Shown here in pieces: positions 43,981 to 52,867 of a stretch of 64,000 bases of DNA; within the stretch, counting starts at the first letter, position 1; each line of letters starts with the position of its first letter. Source of the DNA: Devosia nanyangense (lineage in GTDB: Bacteria > Pseudomonadota > Alphaproteobacteria > Rhizobiales > Devosiaceae); assembly GCA_016213505.1 (NCBI GenBank), contig JACRAF010000017.1, positions 1 through 64,000 on the forward strand. The letters are read 5' to 3'. The position numbers and the translations under genes were made by a program. The notes beneath the pieces are model-generated. The model was given only the letters and a program-made list of their open reading frames with translations, was not told the origin of the DNA and did not search any database.

Positions 43981-45018
43981 CTACACCATCGGCATTCTGT
44001 AGTCGGCCGCATAGTGCCCGGTGAGCCCGTGCTCGAGCTGCCGCTCGATATCGGTCAGGAGCGAGCTCGCGCCGAACCGGAACAAGTGCGGCGTCAGCCA
44101 GTGCGTGCCCAGCTCCTCCTTCATCAGCGCCATGTAGTCGAGCGCCGTTTTAGCCGAGGCGATGCCGCCGGCCGGCTTGTAGCCGATTTCGATGCCGGTC
44201 TCGTCGGCGAACCAGCGGATCATGCGGACCATCGCCAGCGACGTCGGCAGCGTGGCGTTGACCTTCTCCTTGCCGGTCGAGGTCTTGATGAAATCTGCCC
44301 CCGCCAGCATGCAGACCAGCGAGGCTTTGGCGACATTGTTGAGCGTCGCCAATTCGCCGGTGCCGAGGATGGTCTTGAGGTGGGCCTCGCCGCAGGCTTT
44401 GCGGAACGCTTTGATCTGCTCGTAGAGCGCCGGCCAGTCGCCGGTCAGCACCATCTGGCGCTCGATGACGATGTCGATCTCGCGCGCCCCCGCCGCCACC
44501 GATAGCTCGATCTCGCGCAGCTTGGTCTCCAGCGGCGCCAGCCCATGCGGAAACGCCGTCGACACGGCCGCCACCGGAATGCCGGTGCCCTCCAGCGCCT
44601 TCACCGCCGTTGCAACGAACGCGTGATAGACGCACACCGCCGCCGGCTGGATCGTGAGATCGCCGACCCCTAGCCCGTCGAGGATGTCCTGCCGCACCGG
44701 GTGCCGCGCCTTGGCGCAGAGCCGCTCGACGCGGCCGGGCGTGTCGTCGGAATTGAGCGTCGTCAGGTCCATCAGGGTGATAGCGCGCAAGAGCCAGGCG
44801 GCCTGCCACTCCTTCTTGACCGTCCGCCGCCCGCCGATGGTTGCGGTCCGCCGCTCGAGCGCCGAGCGGTTCATGCGGATGCGGCCGACCCAATCGAGAT
44901 CGAGCGGAAACCCCGGATTGCGCCCCAGCGGAGCCAACGGGCTTGTCCCCGCCTCCGCCCCCACCGGCTTCATCGGCTTCGCCGGCGCGGCCGGCGTATC
45001 CACCACCCTCAGGCTCAT
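43981..45018 (-). CDS. deoC: Deoxyribose-phosphate aldolase
   Basis: 345 residues from the ATG at 45018 (MSLRVVDTPAAP), which overlaps the stop of the phosphorylase gene (ATGA). It splits 2-deoxyribose 5-phosphate into glyceraldehyde 3-phosphate and acetaldehyde. The Schiff-base Lys is in FIKTSTGKEKVNAT and the second Lys in GYKPAGGI. The N-terminal 75 or so residues are longer than in E. coli DeoC, as in other Rhizobiales-type enzymes. Confidence 0.95.
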   Translation of the reverse strand: MSLRVVDTPAAPAKPMKPVGAEAGTSPLAPLGRNPGFPLDLDWVGRIRMNRSALERRTATIGGRRTVKKEWQAAWLLRAITLMDLTTLNSDDTPGRVERLCAKARHPVRQDILDGLGVGDLTIQPAAVCVYHAFVATAVKALEGTGIPVAAVSTAFPHGLAPLETKLREIELSVAAGAREIDIVIERQMVLTGDWPALYEQIKAFRKACGEAHLKTILGTGELATLNNVAKASLVCMLAGADFIKTSTGKEKVNATLPTSLAMVRMIRWFADETGIEIGYKPAGGIASAKTALDYMALMKEELGTHWLTPHLFRFGASSLLTDIERQLEHGLTGHYAADYRMPMV

Positions 45019-45809
45019 AGCTCCTCCACCAGCGCCGGGATCAGCCGCTTCAGCTTTTTGGCGCCCTGCACGGCCATCAGCTTGGTGTGCTCGTGCGAAA
45101 TGTGCTCGTCCGACAGGCCCGCGCCCATGTTGGTGATCGACGAGCAGGCCCAGACTCTCAGCCCGAGCATGCGCGCCAGGATCACCTCGGGGGCGGTCGA
45201 CATGCCCACCGCATTGGCGCCGAGGCGGATCGCCATCTGGATCTCGGCGACCGTCTCGAAGGATGGGCCAGAATACCAAAGATAGACGCCCTCCTTCAAC
45301 GAAATGTCGAGGCGGGCGCCTATCGCAATTGCCCGCGACCGGAGGGAAGGGTCGTAGGCGTTGACCATGTTAACGAAGCGCCGGTCCGAGGGTTCCCCGA
45401 TCAGCGGGTTCATCCCGGCATAATTGATGTGATCGGCGATCATCATCAGATCGCCCGGCCGCGTGCCCGGATCGAGCGAGCCGGCCGAATTGGTCAGCAG
45501 CAGCGTCGTCGCGCCGAGCTCGCTCAGCGTCTCCAACGCCGGCCGCATCGCGGCGGCGTTGCCGTGCTCGTAATAGTGCTCACGCCCGGTGAGGACGGCG
45601 ATGCGCTTGCCGCCCAGCGTGCCGACGAACAGATCGCGCCCGTGCCCCGAGACGCCGCCGCCCGGAAAGCCCTTGAGTTCCGAGAACGGGATCGCCACCC
45701 GGTCGATCAGCAGATCGCCCAGTTCCGACAGCCCCGAACCGAGGATCACCCCAGCGACGATCGGCTCGTTCCCGGCGATCTTGCGAATAGTTTTTGCGGC
45801 TTTGCTCAT
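45015..45809 (-). CDS. punA: Purine nucleoside phosphorylase
   Basis: 264 residues from the ATG at 45809 (MSKAAKTIRKIAG). The trimeric-type family shows VILGSGLSELGDLL, TGREHYYEHGN, LLTNSAGSLDPGTRPGDLM, YSGPSFETVAEIQM and SSITNMGAG. It splits purine (deoxy)nucleosides into base and sugar 1-phosphate, feeding DeoB and DeoC. Coupled to deoC. Upstream lies a large palindromic repeat that separates it from cdd. Confidence 0.92.
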   Translation of the reverse strand: MSKAAKTIRKIAGNEPIVAGVILGSGLSELGDLLIDRVAIPFSELKGFPGGGVSGHGRDLFVGTLGGKRIAVLTGREHYYEHGNAAAMRPALETLSELGATTLLLTNSAGSLDPGTRPGDLMMIADHINYAGMNPLIGEPSDRRFVNMVNAYDPSLRSRAIAIGARLDISLKEGVYLWYSGPSFETVAEIQMAIRLGANAVGMSTAPEVILARMLGLRVWACSSITNMGAGLSDEHISHEHTKLMAVQGAKKLKRLIPALVEEL

Positions 45810-45842
45810 CGACTTGCCCCGTGACCTCGAGCGCGGGGCCAA

Positions 45843-46013
45843 CCCCTCCTCCGCCCTTCGGGCACCTTCTCCCACGCTAGCGGTTGGCGTACGCCAGAGC
45901 GCAACGCTAGCGGGAGAAGGCCATCGAACCTGGGGTCCTCGGTCGGCGCTCCCTTCTCCCCTCGTGGGAGAAGGTGGATCGGCGAAGCCGAGACGGATGA
46001 GGGGGAAGCCCCA
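45843..46013. repeat. Intergenic palindromic element, copy with an insert in one loop
   Basis: The outer parts (cccctcctccgcccttcggg and gacggatgaggggga) match the copy at 43831-43959. In the first inner hairpin the ccttctccca and gggagaagg arms are separated by about 38 bases that form their own dyad (cgctagcggtt ... aacgctagcg). This looks like a smaller palindrome inserted in the loop. It fills the gap between cdd and punA. Confidence 0.85.
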
Positions 46014-46020
46014 CATGCCG

Positions 46021-46431
46021 TCATTTCGGCAAAAACTCCGGCCCGAACGAGTGCGGCAGCAGTTGCGCTACCGTCTGGCTCAGCGCCGCGCCGTCCACCC
46101 CGTGCGAAATCACCACCACGTCCGGGTCGGCGAATTCGCGGATGCGCTGGCGGCAGCCGCCGCAGGGGGTCACGGGCGCCGCGCCCGGCCCGGTCACATA
46201 GAGGCGGACGATGCGTCGGCCGCCGCCAGCCACCATCGCGGCGATCGCCGAGGCCTCGGCGCAATTGCCGATCGGGTAGGCGGCGTTCTCGATGTTGCAG
46301 CCGGCATAGATTTTTCCGTCGTCGGCGAGGATCGCCGCGCCGACGGAAAAGCGCGAATAGGGCGCATAAGCCCTCGCCCGCACCGCCTCCGCGGCGGCGA
46401 ACAGATCGGCGTCGCTGACAGCCATGGTCAT
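46021..46431 (-). CDS. cdd: Cytidine deaminase
   Basis: 136 residues from the ATG at 46431, with a gaggcgag site upstream; a second ATG two codons later is possible. Deaminates cytidine and deoxycytidine to uridine forms. Zinc site residues lie in AGCNIENAAYPIGNCAEASAIAAM and TPCGGCRQRI. It is the small tetrameric class with Cys ligands. Located 50 bases after the importer permease and upstream of punA. Confidence 0.95.
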   Translation of the reverse strand: MTMAVSDADLFAAAEAVRARAYAPYSRFSVGAAILADDGKIYAGCNIENAAYPIGNCAEASAIAAMVAGGGRRIVRLYVTGPGAAPVTPCGGCRQRIREFADPDVVVISHGVDGAALSQTVAQLLPHSFGPEFLPK

Positions 46432-46481
46432 TTGCGTCTCGCCTCGCTGGAAAACCCGGGCCCGCACTTCGCGGCCATGCC

Positions 46482-47450
46482 CTAGTTTTCCTTGGTATAG
46501 GGCACGCCGCCGGCCTTGGGTCCCACCGCCTTGCCGATGAAGCCGGCGAGCAGCACCACCGTCAGCACATAGGGCAGCGCCTGGATCGCCTGCACCGGGA
46601 CCTGGCCGACGAGCGGCAGATCGACGCCCTGCAGACGGATCTGCACGGCATCGAGGAAGCCAAAAAGCAGGCAGGCGAACATGGCGGGCACCGGCCTCCA
46701 CTTGGCAAATATCAACGCTGCGAGCGCGATGTAGCCGCGGCCGCCGGTCATGTTGTTGCCGAACCCGGACCCCTGGGCGATGGAGAAATAGGCACCGGCG
46801 ACGCCGCACAGCAGCCCGGTGATCAGCAGCGCCTGGTAGCGCAGTTTCACCACCGAAATACCGGCGGTGTCTACCGCCTTGGGGTTTTCGCCGACGGCGC
46901 GCAGGCGAAGCCCGAAGCGGGTGCGATAGAGCACCCAGGCGGTCAGCGGCACGGCGAGGAAGGCGAGATAGACGAAGAGATTGTGCCCCGAGATCAGCCC
47001 ATCATAGATGGGGCCGAGGACGGGAACCGATTTGAGCTCGAAGGCGAAAGGCAGATCGAGGCCGAGGAAACGCCCGCCCTCCGCAAGAGCCGGGGTGCGC
47101 CCGCCCTGATGGAACCAGGTGAGCCCAAGCAGAGTGGTGAGTCCGGCTGCAAGGAAGTTGATGGCCACACCGGAAATGATCTGATTGCCCTTGAGTGAGA
47201 TCGAGGCGACGGCGTGGATCATCGACATGCCGATCGACACCAGAATGCCGACAAGGAGTCCGGCCCACATATTGCCGGTGACAGCGGCCATGGCGGCAGC
47301 GGCAAAGGCGGCGGCCAGCATCTTGCCTTCGAGACCTATGTCGAAAATGCCGGAGCGTTCCGAATAGAGGCCGGCAAGACAGGCCAGAAGCAGAGGGGTA
47401 GTCAGCCGCAACGTCGCGGCAAGTACCGAAATGATGGTATCGAGATCCAT
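46482..47450 (-). CDS. Nucleoside ABC transporter permease 2 (YufQ/NupQ-like)
   Basis: 322 residues from the ATG at 47450 (MDLDTIISVLAATLR). BPD_transp_2 type permease with about nine helices. The conserved stretch YSERSGIFDIGLEGKMLAAAF near the start and GLRLRAVGENPKAVDTAGISVVKLRY in the middle are typical of BMP-linked importers. Four bases follow the stop of the partner permease. Confidence 0.92.
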   Translation of the reverse strand: MDLDTIISVLAATLRLTTPLLLACLAGLYSERSGIFDIGLEGKMLAAAFAAAAMAAVTGNMWAGLLVGILVSIGMSMIHAVASISLKGNQIISGVAINFLAAGLTTLLGLTWFHQGGRTPALAEGGRFLGLDLPFAFELKSVPVLGPIYDGLISGHNLFVYLAFLAVPLTAWVLYRTRFGLRLRAVGENPKAVDTAGISVVKLRYQALLITGLLCGVAGAYFSIAQGSGFGNNMTGGRGYIALAALIFAKWRPVPAMFACLLFGFLDAVQIRLQGVDLPLVGQVPVQAIQALPYVLTVVLLAGFIGKAVGPKAGGVPYTKEN

Positions 47451-47454
47451 CGGC

Positions 47455-48573
47455 TCAGCTCCCCGGGCCCGCGGGCGCCGCGGCCTTCTGGCGCGCGCCA
47501 TAGAGCATGAAGGCGGATTCGAGCCCGGGCCGCAGCAGGCCCTCCATGGCACCGGTAAACAGGATCACGAGAGCCTGAATGACAACGATCATGTCGCGGG
47601 TGATGGCCGGCATCGAGAATTGCAGCTCGAGCCCGCCCTGATAGAGCGCGCCGAAGAGCATGGCCGAGAGCGCGATGCCGATGGGGTGGTTGCGGCCCAT
47701 GAGCGCTACGGCGATGCCAACAAAACCGTAGCCCGACGGGAAGTCGAGCTGCAGCCGGGCCTGTACGCCCAACACCTGGTTGACGGCGACCATGCCGGCC
47801 AGTGCGCCAGAGATGGTCATGGTGATCATGATGAGGCGTGAATTGGAGATGCCGGCATAGCTCGATGCGACGGGGTTGTGGCCGAGCGTGCGCATCGCGA
47901 AGCCGAGTCGGGTGTGCCAGATCAGGACATAAACGAGGATCAGTGCGGCAATGGCTATGAAGATGGTGATGTTGAGCGGCGCATAGCCGAAGAACGACAT
48001 GAAATCACGGAGTTGTGGCAGCTTGCCGGCCCCGGTCACGGCGGCGCTGGTGGGGTCCATCTGGCCGACGGGCTTGAGCACCCGCGTCAGCAGGTAGACC
48101 ATCAGCGCCGAGGCGATGAAATTGAACATGATCGTGGTGATGACCACGTGGCTGCCGCGCTTGGCTTGGAGGTAGCCGGGAATGAGGGCCCAGAAGCCGC
48201 CGATTGCCGCCGAGGCGATGATGGCAAGCGGCAGGACCAGCAGCCAATGGGTCTGGTCCATGGTCAGTCCGACAAGGATCGCGCCGATACCCGCTACATA
48301 GGCCTGGCCCTCGGCGCCGATATTGAAAAGCCCCGCATGCGCGGCAACCGCGACGGCAAGCCCGGTGAAGACGAAATTAGTGGCGAAGTGAAGCGTGTAG
48401 CCGAAGCCCTCGCCATAGCCGAAGGCGCCGTAGGTGATGATGCGCAGCGCGTCGAGCGGGTTCTGGCCAATCAGCATGACCACCGCACCGGAGATGATCA
48501 GTGCCAGCAGCAGATTGAGCAGCGGCAGGAGGGCAACGTCGGCCCATCTGGGCAATGGACGGCGAACACTCAT
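47455..48573 (-). CDS. Nucleoside ABC transporter permease 1 (YufP/NupP-like)
   Basis: 372 residues, about ten membrane segments. NIGAEGQAYVAGIGAI and HTRLGFAMRTLGHNPVASSYAGISNSRLI are family motifs shared with the second permease. Start overlaps the ATPase stop by four bases (ATGA), giving tight coupling. It probably pairs with the 322-residue permease to form the membrane channel. Confidence 0.92.
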   Translation of the reverse strand: MSVRRPLPRWADVALLPLLNLLLALIISGAVVMLIGQNPLDALRIITYGAFGYGEGFGYTLHFATNFVFTGLAVAVAAHAGLFNIGAEGQAYVAGIGAILVGLTMDQTHWLLVLPLAIIASAAIGGFWALIPGYLQAKRGSHVVITTIMFNFIASALMVYLLTRVLKPVGQMDPTSAAVTGAGKLPQLRDFMSFFGYAPLNITIFIAIAALILVYVLIWHTRLGFAMRTLGHNPVASSYAGISNSRLIMITMTISGALAGMVAVNQVLGVQARLQLDFPSGYGFVGIAVALMGRNHPIGIALSAMLFGALYQGGLELQFSMPAITRDMIVVIQALVILFTGAMEGLLRPGLESAFMLYGARQKAAAPAGPGS

Positions 48574-50153
48574 GGGGCGGCCTCTTTGGTGCCGATGCCG
48601 GCCATCATCAGGCCAAGTTCGCCTTCCGTGGCCGTCGCAGGATCGGCTTCGCCGACGATCTTGCCGTCGAACATGACGAGGATGCGGTCGGAGAGAGAAC
48701 GGATTTCATCCAGCTCGACCGAGACAAGCAGGATCGCTTTGCCGGCATCGCGCATCTTGATGATCTGGTTGTGGATGAATTCGACGGCGCCGATATCGAC
48801 GCCGCGGGTCGGCTGGCCCACGACCAGCACCAGGGGGTCGCGTTCCATCTCCCGAGCCAGGACGATCTTCTGTTGATTGCCGCCGGAAAAGTTGGCGGTC
48901 TTCAGCCTCACATTGGTGGGGCGGATATCGAACTTCTCCATGCGCTCTGCGGCCTGGCGCCGCGCCGCGTCGATATCGAGCAGCACGCCCTTTCCGTAGG
49001 CCGGATCATCCTGATAGCCGAGGATGGAATTCTCCCATTCCTCGAAATTGATGACGAGGCCCATGCGCTGGCGATCCTCGGGGACATGGGCGAGCCCGGC
49101 GAGGCGCGCCCTGGCGGCGCCGTCATCACCTTCGAGCGAAAGCTTGCTGCCATTGAGGACGACATCGCCCGATTTCTGGTCGCGGATGCCTGAAACTGCT
49201 TCGAGCAGCTCGGACTGGCCATTGCCGGCGACTCCGGCAATGCCCACGATCTCACCCGCGCGGACCTTGAAGTTGATACCCTTGACCCGCGGCACCTTCA
49301 AATCGTCGGTAACGACGAGATCCACGACTTCGAGCAGAACTTTTCCGGGGTTGGCGGGGCCCTTTTCAACGCGCAGCAGGACGCGGCGGCCGACCATGAG
49401 TTCCGCCAGCTCCTCGGGGCTGGTGCCGGCGGTCTCGAGCGTGGCCACCATCTCGCCCTGGCGCATCACGGAGACGCTGTCGGTGATCGCCATGATCTCG
49501 CGCAGCTTGTGGGTAATGAGGATGATCGTCTTGCCCTGCTCGCGCAGCACCCGAAGGACCCGGAACAGGTGATCGGCCTCGGCCGGGGTGAGCACACCGG
49601 TGGGCTCGTCGAGGATCAGCACTTCGGCACCGCGATACAGCGCCTTCAAGATTTCGACGCGCTGCTGCAGGCCGACAGACACATCCTCGACGATGGCGCC
49701 GGGATCGACGTCGAGGCTGTATTCGCTGGCGAGACGCTTCAACTCAGCCCGCGCCTTGGCGAACGTGGGAGCTAGCAGCGGCGAATGCTCAACGCCGAGT
49801 ACAACGTTTTCGAGGATGGAGAAATTGTCGACCAGGGTGAAGTGCTGGTGCACCATGCCGATGCCGAGCTGCAAGGCATGGCGGCTGTCGGTGATGGCGT
49901 GGGGTGTGCCGTTGACCAGTATCTGACCGCTATCGGCCGTGTAGAAGCCGTAGAGAATGGACATCAGCGTCGACTTGCCGGCACCGTTTTCACCGACAAT
50001 GCCGTGAATGGTTCCGCGCTTGACCTTCAGGTCGATATCCTTGTTGGCATGAACTTCGCCAAAGCGCTTGTTGATGCCGATCAGCTCTATAGCCCAAGGA
50101 GTCACAGCGGCCGTTCCCGGCCGCTGTGCTTGAGTGCTGTCACTAGGGGACAT
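48570..50153 (-). CDS. Nucleoside ABC transporter ATP-binding protein (YufO/NupO-like), two ATPase domains
   Basis: 527 residues from the ATG at 50153. Domain 1 has Walker A GENGAGKST, a signature-like VSVGLQQRVEILKALY and Walker B VLILDEPT. Domain 2 (from about residue 270) has a degenerate Walker A GVAGNGQSE and signature FSGGNQQKIVLAREMERD with VLVVGQPTRGVD. One intact and one degenerate ATP site are usual in this RbsA-like group. It lies 20 bases after the binding-protein gene. Confidence 0.93.
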   Translation of the reverse strand: MSPSDSTQAQRPGTAAVTPWAIELIGINKRFGEVHANKDIDLKVKRGTIHGIVGENGAGKSTLMSILYGFYTADSGQILVNGTPHAITDSRHALQLGIGMVHQHFTLVDNFSILENVVLGVEHSPLLAPTFAKARAELKRLASEYSLDVDPGAIVEDVSVGLQQRVEILKALYRGAEVLILDEPTGVLTPAEADHLFRVLRVLREQGKTIILITHKLREIMAITDSVSVMRQGEMVATLETAGTSPEELAELMVGRRVLLRVEKGPANPGKVLLEVVDLVVTDDLKVPRVKGINFKVRAGEIVGIAGVAGNGQSELLEAVSGIRDQKSGDVVLNGSKLSLEGDDGAARARLAGLAHVPEDRQRMGLVINFEEWENSILGYQDDPAYGKGVLLDIDAARRQAAERMEKFDIRPTNVRLKTANFSGGNQQKIVLAREMERDPLVLVVGQPTRGVDIGAVEFIHNQIIKMRDAGKAILLVSVELDEIRSLSDRILVMFDGKIVGEADPATATEGELGLMMAGIGTKEAAP

Positions 50154-50173
50154 TGCCGTCAAAGGCCCACGGC

Positions 50174-51178
50174 TCAGGGGCAGCTATTGTCCGAACTATA
50201 GTCGTGGACGACGATTTCGCCCGCGATGATCTTGGCCTTGAGATCGTCGACCTTGGCCTTGATATCGTCGGTGATCAGCGGCGCGTTGTACTCGTCGAGC
50301 GCGTAATCGATGCCCTGATTGGCAAGGCCCATGGCCTGAATACCCGACGTCCAGGTGCCACCCGCCGTACCGTCCTTGAAGGCGTTCTCGACGGCAACGT
50401 CGACGCGCTTGACCATGGACGTCAGCACAGAGCCCGGCTGCAGGTAGTTCTGGTTGCTGTCGACGCCGATGGCGAGCTTGCCGGCGTCCTTGGCAGCCTG
50501 CAATACACCGAGACCCGAACCGCCAGCGGCGGCAAACACCACGTCGGCGCCACGGTCGAAATCGGCCTTGGCCAGTTCGCCGGCAGCAACCGGATCATTC
50601 CAGGCGGCCGGGGTGGTGCCGGTGTAGTTTTCGATCACTTCGGCACCCGGAGTGATGGCCTGTACGCCTTGCTTGTAGCCGCAATAGAACTTGTGGATCA
50701 GCGGGATGTCCATGCCACCCACGAAGCCGACTTTGCCGGTCGTCGATTTCAGCGCTGCGATGGCGCCAACGAGGTACGAGCCGGTGTGCTCGTCGAACAC
50801 CACCGAGCGCACGTTCGGGGCATCGACCACCATGTCGATGATGGCGAAATTGGTGTTCGGGAACTCGGCCGCGACCTTGGCCAGCGGATCGCCATAGGCA
50901 AAGCCGGTGACGACGACCGGGTTGAAGCCGGCGGCGGCGAACTTGCGCAGGGCCTGCTCGCGCTGGTCGGCATTGGTGATTTCAAGATCCTGGAACTTGC
51001 CGCCGGTTTCGGTGGCCCACTTGGTGGCGCCGTTGAAGGCTGCTTCGTTGAAGGATTTGTCGAACTTGCCGCCGAGGTCGTAGATCACTGCCGGATCGGC
51101 CAGTGCCGCGCCGGCCAGCAGCGCCACCGCGGCAACGCCCGCGGTCAAGGCACCGAGGTGCCGCTTGAGATTGGTCAT
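50174..51178 (-). CDS. BMP-family nucleoside-binding protein of the ABC importer
   Basis: 334 residues from the ATG at 51178 (MTNLKRHLGALTAG). The signal peptide ends ALAD with no lipobox Cys, so it is a soluble periplasmic protein. The Bmp domain has YDLGGKFDKSFNEAAFNGA and FVGGMDIPLIHKFYCGYKQG, with DRGADVVFAAAGGSGLGVLQA. BMP proteins such as PnrA and BmpDEFG bind purine or pyrimidine nucleosides. The downstream cdd, punA and deoC support nucleosides as substrate. Confidence 0.93.
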   Translation of the reverse strand: MTNLKRHLGALTAGVAAVALLAGAALADPAVIYDLGGKFDKSFNEAAFNGATKWATETGGKFQDLEITNADQREQALRKFAAAGFNPVVVTGFAYGDPLAKVAAEFPNTNFAIIDMVVDAPNVRSVVFDEHTGSYLVGAIAALKSTTGKVGFVGGMDIPLIHKFYCGYKQGVQAITPGAEVIENYTGTTPAAWNDPVAAGELAKADFDRGADVVFAAAGGSGLGVLQAAKDAGKLAIGVDSNQNYLQPGSVLTSMVKRVDVAVENAFKDGTAGGTWTSGIQAMGLANQGIDYALDEYNAPLITDDIKAKVDDLKAKIIAGEIVVHDYSSDNSCP

Positions 51179-51288
51179 GAACAGTCTCCCTGGTTCGCGG
51201 GAGGAAATGGCCCAAATCGCCTGACGAGCCCTCACGCGTTGGTGCCGATACAATCTTGCAAATCGGCGGTCGGCAAGAGGGAAAACCG

Positions 51289-51316
51289 CAGATTTTGAAC
51301 GTTTGGTCAAAATCTG
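51289..51316. promoter_or_regulatory. Palindrome upstream of the nucleoside importer, RutR-like box
   Basis: CAGATTTTGA (51289-51298) and TCAAAATCTG (51307-51316) are perfect ten-base arms around eight bases. The core TTGAACGTTTGGTCAA (51295-51310) matches the published RutR box TTGACCA-NN-TGGTCAA at 12 of 14 fixed positions. It lies 111 bases before the importer's first gene. RutR, a TetR-family regulator, responds to uracil; the link here is an inference. Confidence 0.55.
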
Positions 51317-51323
51317 TGCGGGC

Positions 51324-51784
51324 TTAGCCGGGTGGCAGCGCTGTCACCTCGACACCCATCTGGCGGCCGATGGCTTCGAAGAAGCCGTCGATGACGTGCT
51401 GGGCCGAGTTGCCGATCAAAGCCTTGCCCAGCCGCATGATGCCGCCGTCGGCTTTGCCGATCGCGTCAAAGCTGAGGATCGTGCCGTCTGCGTCGTCCGT
51501 AAGGGTAATCTCGGCGGCGGCGTGCGCGAGGCCGAGCAGGCCGCCCTTGCCGCGTCCGGTGAGGGTGTAGCGCTCGGCCGGGTGCACGTCGCTCAGTTCC
51601 AGTCCGCAAACACCGGGTGGACGAGGCCGAAATTGACCTTGATCCTCAGCTCCAGCGTCGCCGGACCGGTCCAGGCGATGGCCTCGCAGCCGGGAATCAC
51701 TGCCTTGAGGATGGCGGCATCGTTGAGCGCCGCCCACACCGCTTGCCGCGCCGCGCCAAACCGGTACCGCCCCCCGAACTGCAT
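51324..51784 (-). pseudogene. CoxG-like SRPBCC gene broken by a one-base frameshift
   Basis: The first frame reads MQFGGRYRFGAARQAVWAAL, later PGCEAIAWTGPATLELRIKV and FGLVHPVFADWN, then stops near 51595. Reading one base back continues as ELSDVHPAERYTLTGRGKGG and on to GVEVTALPPG at 51324. The sum, about 152 residues, matches the carbon-monoxide dehydrogenase subunit G (CoxG) family of SRPBCC proteins. The shift lies near 51592-51602. It may be a real pseudogene or a sequence error. No CO dehydrogenase genes are nearby. Confidence 0.75.
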
Positions 51785-51918
51785 CGTTTCAAACCCGTTT
51801 CATGCGTCTTTTCCGCACCATACCATTTGTGCAACGGTCCAACTGCCCTAGACTGGGGCCATTGACCACTGCCGCGGGCAGCAGGCGCTTAGGGTAAGGC
51901 CGAGCGACGGACAAGGGC

Positions 51919-52866
51919 GTGAGCGCAACCGACGAAATGAACGCCGCAACGGCCGCGGACGCTCCGCTGAGCGACATCATGCTTGCCATGGACGTGGCGG
52001 ACACGCTCCGTCACAATCCCGAACTGGCGGCGCTCGCCGGCGAGGCGCGTGAACGCCAGCTCGTCGACAGGCTTCGCGCCCTTTATCGTGGGCAGGGCAT
52101 CGACGTCTCCGAGATGGCGGTGAAGGATGGCCTCGCGGCCCTCGGCGAAAGCCGGTTTGCCTATGCGCCGCCCAAGGCCGGCCTCGCGGTGGCGCTGGCG
52201 CGTCTCTATGTGGTGCGGCGCAAATGGCTGCCCGCAACGACCGCTGTCGTGCTGATGCTGATCGTCTTTCTCAGCGGGTACTTTCTCGCCTGGCGGCCCT
52301 ATCGCGACGCGCAGATCGAACAGGCACGGATCGAGCTGGCGCAGACCATGCCGGCCGAGATGGACGCGCTCTACCAGACGATCTTCGAGGAAACCAAGAT
52401 CCAGCAGGCGGCCAACGACGCCGCCGCTATCCGCGACCGCGGCAAGGCGGCCGCGGCGGCCGGCGAGCGGGAGGCTGCCACCGCCGCCATCGCCGACCTC
52501 ACCCGTATCCGCGACACGCTCCGGCAGGACTACCGCCTGCAGATCGCCGGCGGGCGGGGCGTCAAATGGGGGTTCTGGACCTTTCCCAGAGTCAACAGCG
52601 AGGCGACCAACTACTACCTGGTGGTCGAGGCGCTCGACCCGAACGGAACGCCGCTGAGCCTGCCAATCCGGAGCGAAGAGACCGGACAGGTCGAGACCGT
52701 GCAAAGATGGGGCGAGCGCGTGCCCGAGGGAGTCTACCGGGCCGTCGAAGCGGACGCGAACGACGACGGCGTCATTCAGCACAGCCTGGTGGGCATCAAG
52801 CAGTTCGGCTTCCTCGACATAGACTACGTCGTCCAGATTCTGGGCGGCGAGGTGACGCGGTGGTAA
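51919..52866 (+). CDS. Single-pass membrane protein of unknown function (DUF6384-like)
   Basis: 315 residues. About 95 N-terminal residues look cytoplasmic and helical (LSDIMLAMDVADTLRHNPELAALAGEARERQLVDRLRALYRGQGIDVSE). One membrane helix follows (KWLPATTAVVLMLIVFLSGYFLAW, about 99-122), then a helical stalk (about 125-200) and a C-terminal beta-rich domain (YYLVVEALDPNGTPLSLPIRSEETGQ). The likeness to DUF6384 proteins is from memory. One base separates its stop from the next start, so the two proteins are almost certainly made together. Confidence 0.72.
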   Translation: MSATDEMNAATAADAPLSDIMLAMDVADTLRHNPELAALAGEARERQLVDRLRALYRGQGIDVSEMAVKDGLAALGESRFAYAPPKAGLAVALARLYVVRRKWLPATTAVVLMLIVFLSGYFLAWRPYRDAQIEQARIELAQTMPAEMDALYQTIFEETKIQQAANDAAAIRDRGKAAAAAGEREAATAAIADLTRIRDTLRQDYRLQIAGGRGVKWGFWTFPRVNSEATNYYLVVEALDPNGTPLSLPIRSEETGQVETVQRWGERVPEGVYRAVEADANDDGVIQHSLVGIKQFGFLDIDYVVQILGGEVTRW

Positions 52867-52867
52867 G

